A DNA stretch of 64,000 bases from an uncultured Bacteroidia bacterium (GTDB lineage: Bacteria; Bacteroidota; Bacteroidia; Bacteroidales; UBA932), in contig CADBFO010000004.1 of the NCBI GenBank assembly GCA_902794005.1, positions 105,698 to 169,697 of the forward strand, read 5' to 3'. A program made the position numbers and the translations under genes. Below the pieces are notes generated by a model. The model made no database searches. It saw only the letters and a list, made by a program, of their open reading frames with translations, and was not told where the DNA came from. Below, piece by piece: positions 63,255 through 64,000 of the stretch; position 1 is the stretch's first letter, and the number at the start of each line of letters is the position of its first letter.

Positions 63255-63896
63255 ATGAAGGCGTTACTTGTTTATTCCGGAGGCTTGGACAGCACCACGC
63301 TGCTGCGCGAGTATAGGGACAGCATTGTGCTGGCGGTCACTTTTGACTATGGTTCCAAGCACAATGCCCGGGAAATCGCCTGTGCCAGGGAGAATTGCAA
63401 GCTTCTTGGCATCAGGCACATGGTGATTCCGCTGGGTTTTATCGGCCAGTATTTCAAGAGCGACCTTCTGCTCGGCGGGGGGGAGATTCCGGAGGGGAGT
63501 TATGACGAGGAGAACATGAAGAGCACGGTGGTGCCTTTCCGCAACGGCATCATGCTCTCCGTGGCGGCCGGCCTGGCCGAAAGTTACGGACTGGACACGG
63601 TGCTCCTGGCCAATCACAGCGGAGACCATGCCATCTACCCGGACTGCCGGCCGGAGTTCGTGGAGGCCATGGATGCGGCCGTGAAGGCCGGCACCTATGA
63701 GGGGATCCGCGTGGTGTCCCCGTATTGCGACATCACCAAGCGGGACATCGCCCTGCGGGGCAAGGCCATCGGCCTGGACTATTCCCTGACTTATTCCTGC
63801 TACAAAGGGGGAGAGAAACACTGCGGCAAGTGCGGTACCTGCACCGAGCGAAAGGAAGCCCTGGAAGGCTTCGACCCCACCGAATACGAGGCGTAA
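63255..63896 (+). CDS. queC: 7-cyano-7-deazaguanine synthase QueC
   Basis: 213 residues. KALLVYSGGLDSTTLL is the PP-loop, VLLANHSGDHAIYPDCRPEF the substrate region, and SCYKGGEKHCGKCGTCTERK the zinc-binding Cys cluster. It turns carboxydeazaguanine into preQ0 in queuosine synthesis, using the product of QueE. Start at 63255 is the first ATG that keeps the PP-loop at its usual place. queE and queD are at 52-53 kb, with the accessory island between them. Confidence 0.96.
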   Translation: MKALLVYSGGLDSTTLLREYRDSIVLAVTFDYGSKHNAREIACARENCKLLGIRHMVIPLGFIGQYFKSDLLLGGGEIPEGSYDEENMKSTVVPFRNGIMLSVAAGLAESYGLDTVLLANHSGDHAIYPDCRPEFVEAMDAAVKAGTYEGIRVVSPYCDITKRDIALRGKAIGLDYSLTYSCYKGGEKHCGKCGTCTERKEALEGFDPTEYEA

Positions 63897-64000
63897 GGCT
63901 TAGAAGCTGTTTTGAAATAATTGCTCTTGTTATTTACACGACCTTTCCGGCCATTTTCACCTTTCTCATCGGTCACGTAGCTACGGCTACGCTCCCTCTT
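63897..64000. other. Unassigned window end
   Basis: No gene or terminator is visible. The last bases contain the palindrome CGTAGCTACG (in CACGTAGCTACGGCTACG), and this stretch looks like the edge of a further repeat or mobile sequence cut off by the window. Confidence 0.3.

Overview
The window is a 64-kb piece of a GC-rich Bacteroidota (most likely Bacteroidales) chromosome. Evidence for this is the SusC/SusD polysaccharide utilisation locus, the short 286-aa primary sigma factor, the Bacteroidota -7 promoter motif TAnnTTTG in front of at least ten genes, few Shine-Dalgarno sites, and many lipoproteins with short lipoboxes. I do not attempt a genus.

Layout. 1-8.8 kb (+): the tail of a Gly/Ser/Arg-rich protein, a FadL-like outer-membrane protein, dnaK, a secreted coiled-coil protein, trpS overlapping a shortened copper-type P-type ATPase, and fructose-bisphosphate aldolase. 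8.9-12.6 kb (-): a tricorn-like protease and gmk. 12.7-16.8 kb (+): nadD, a CYTH protein, then a cobalamin riboswitch controlling a BtuB-like receptor and a B12-binding lipoprotein. 16.8-19 kb (-): a DEDDh exonuclease and dnaN. 19.1-31.8 kb (-): a complete polysaccharide utilisation locus, susC-susD-GH30-surface glycan-binding protein, a terminator, then a membrane-bound regulator and a GH3. The GH30 plus GH3 content and gene order resemble the beta-1,6-glucan locus of Bacteroides thetaiotaomicron. 32-36.2 kb (+): htrA, rpoD, argS. 36.3-46.1 kb (-): DUF418, a golvesin/amidase-like secreted protein, VanZ, a CBM9-like protein, an MsbA-type ABC exporter, a metallo-hydrolase and a long TPR protein, many of them overlapping by 4 nt. 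46.2-53 kb: an M28 peptidase, MATE exporter, recQ, ybaK, queE and queD.

53-57.7 kb is an accessory island between queD and a tRNA-Thr(CGU). It has two tyrosine recombinases, a helix-turn-helix protein, a small lipoprotein, an overlapping trio of very small genes (one acidic, two related two-helix membrane proteins), and an intergenic stretch with a probable new small RNA that has its own promoter and terminator. 57.8-63.9 kb returns to housekeeping genes: a flavoprotein, FKBP isomerase, pnuC, a BadF-type kinase, recR, a GltD-like flavoprotein and queC.

Three dispersed repeat families overlie this layout: a 30-bp repeat present between genes and also in frame inside one gene; an AATCCTCTGCGC hairpin found three times after genes; and a doubled 13-bp inverted repeat that forms the 5' end of the B12-binding lipoprotein gene. 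The most unusual protein is the P-type ATPase, which keeps its transport and phosphorylation motifs but has lost nearly the whole nucleotide-binding domain.

All calls come from reading the sequence. No database search was run, so family names rest on recognised motifs.
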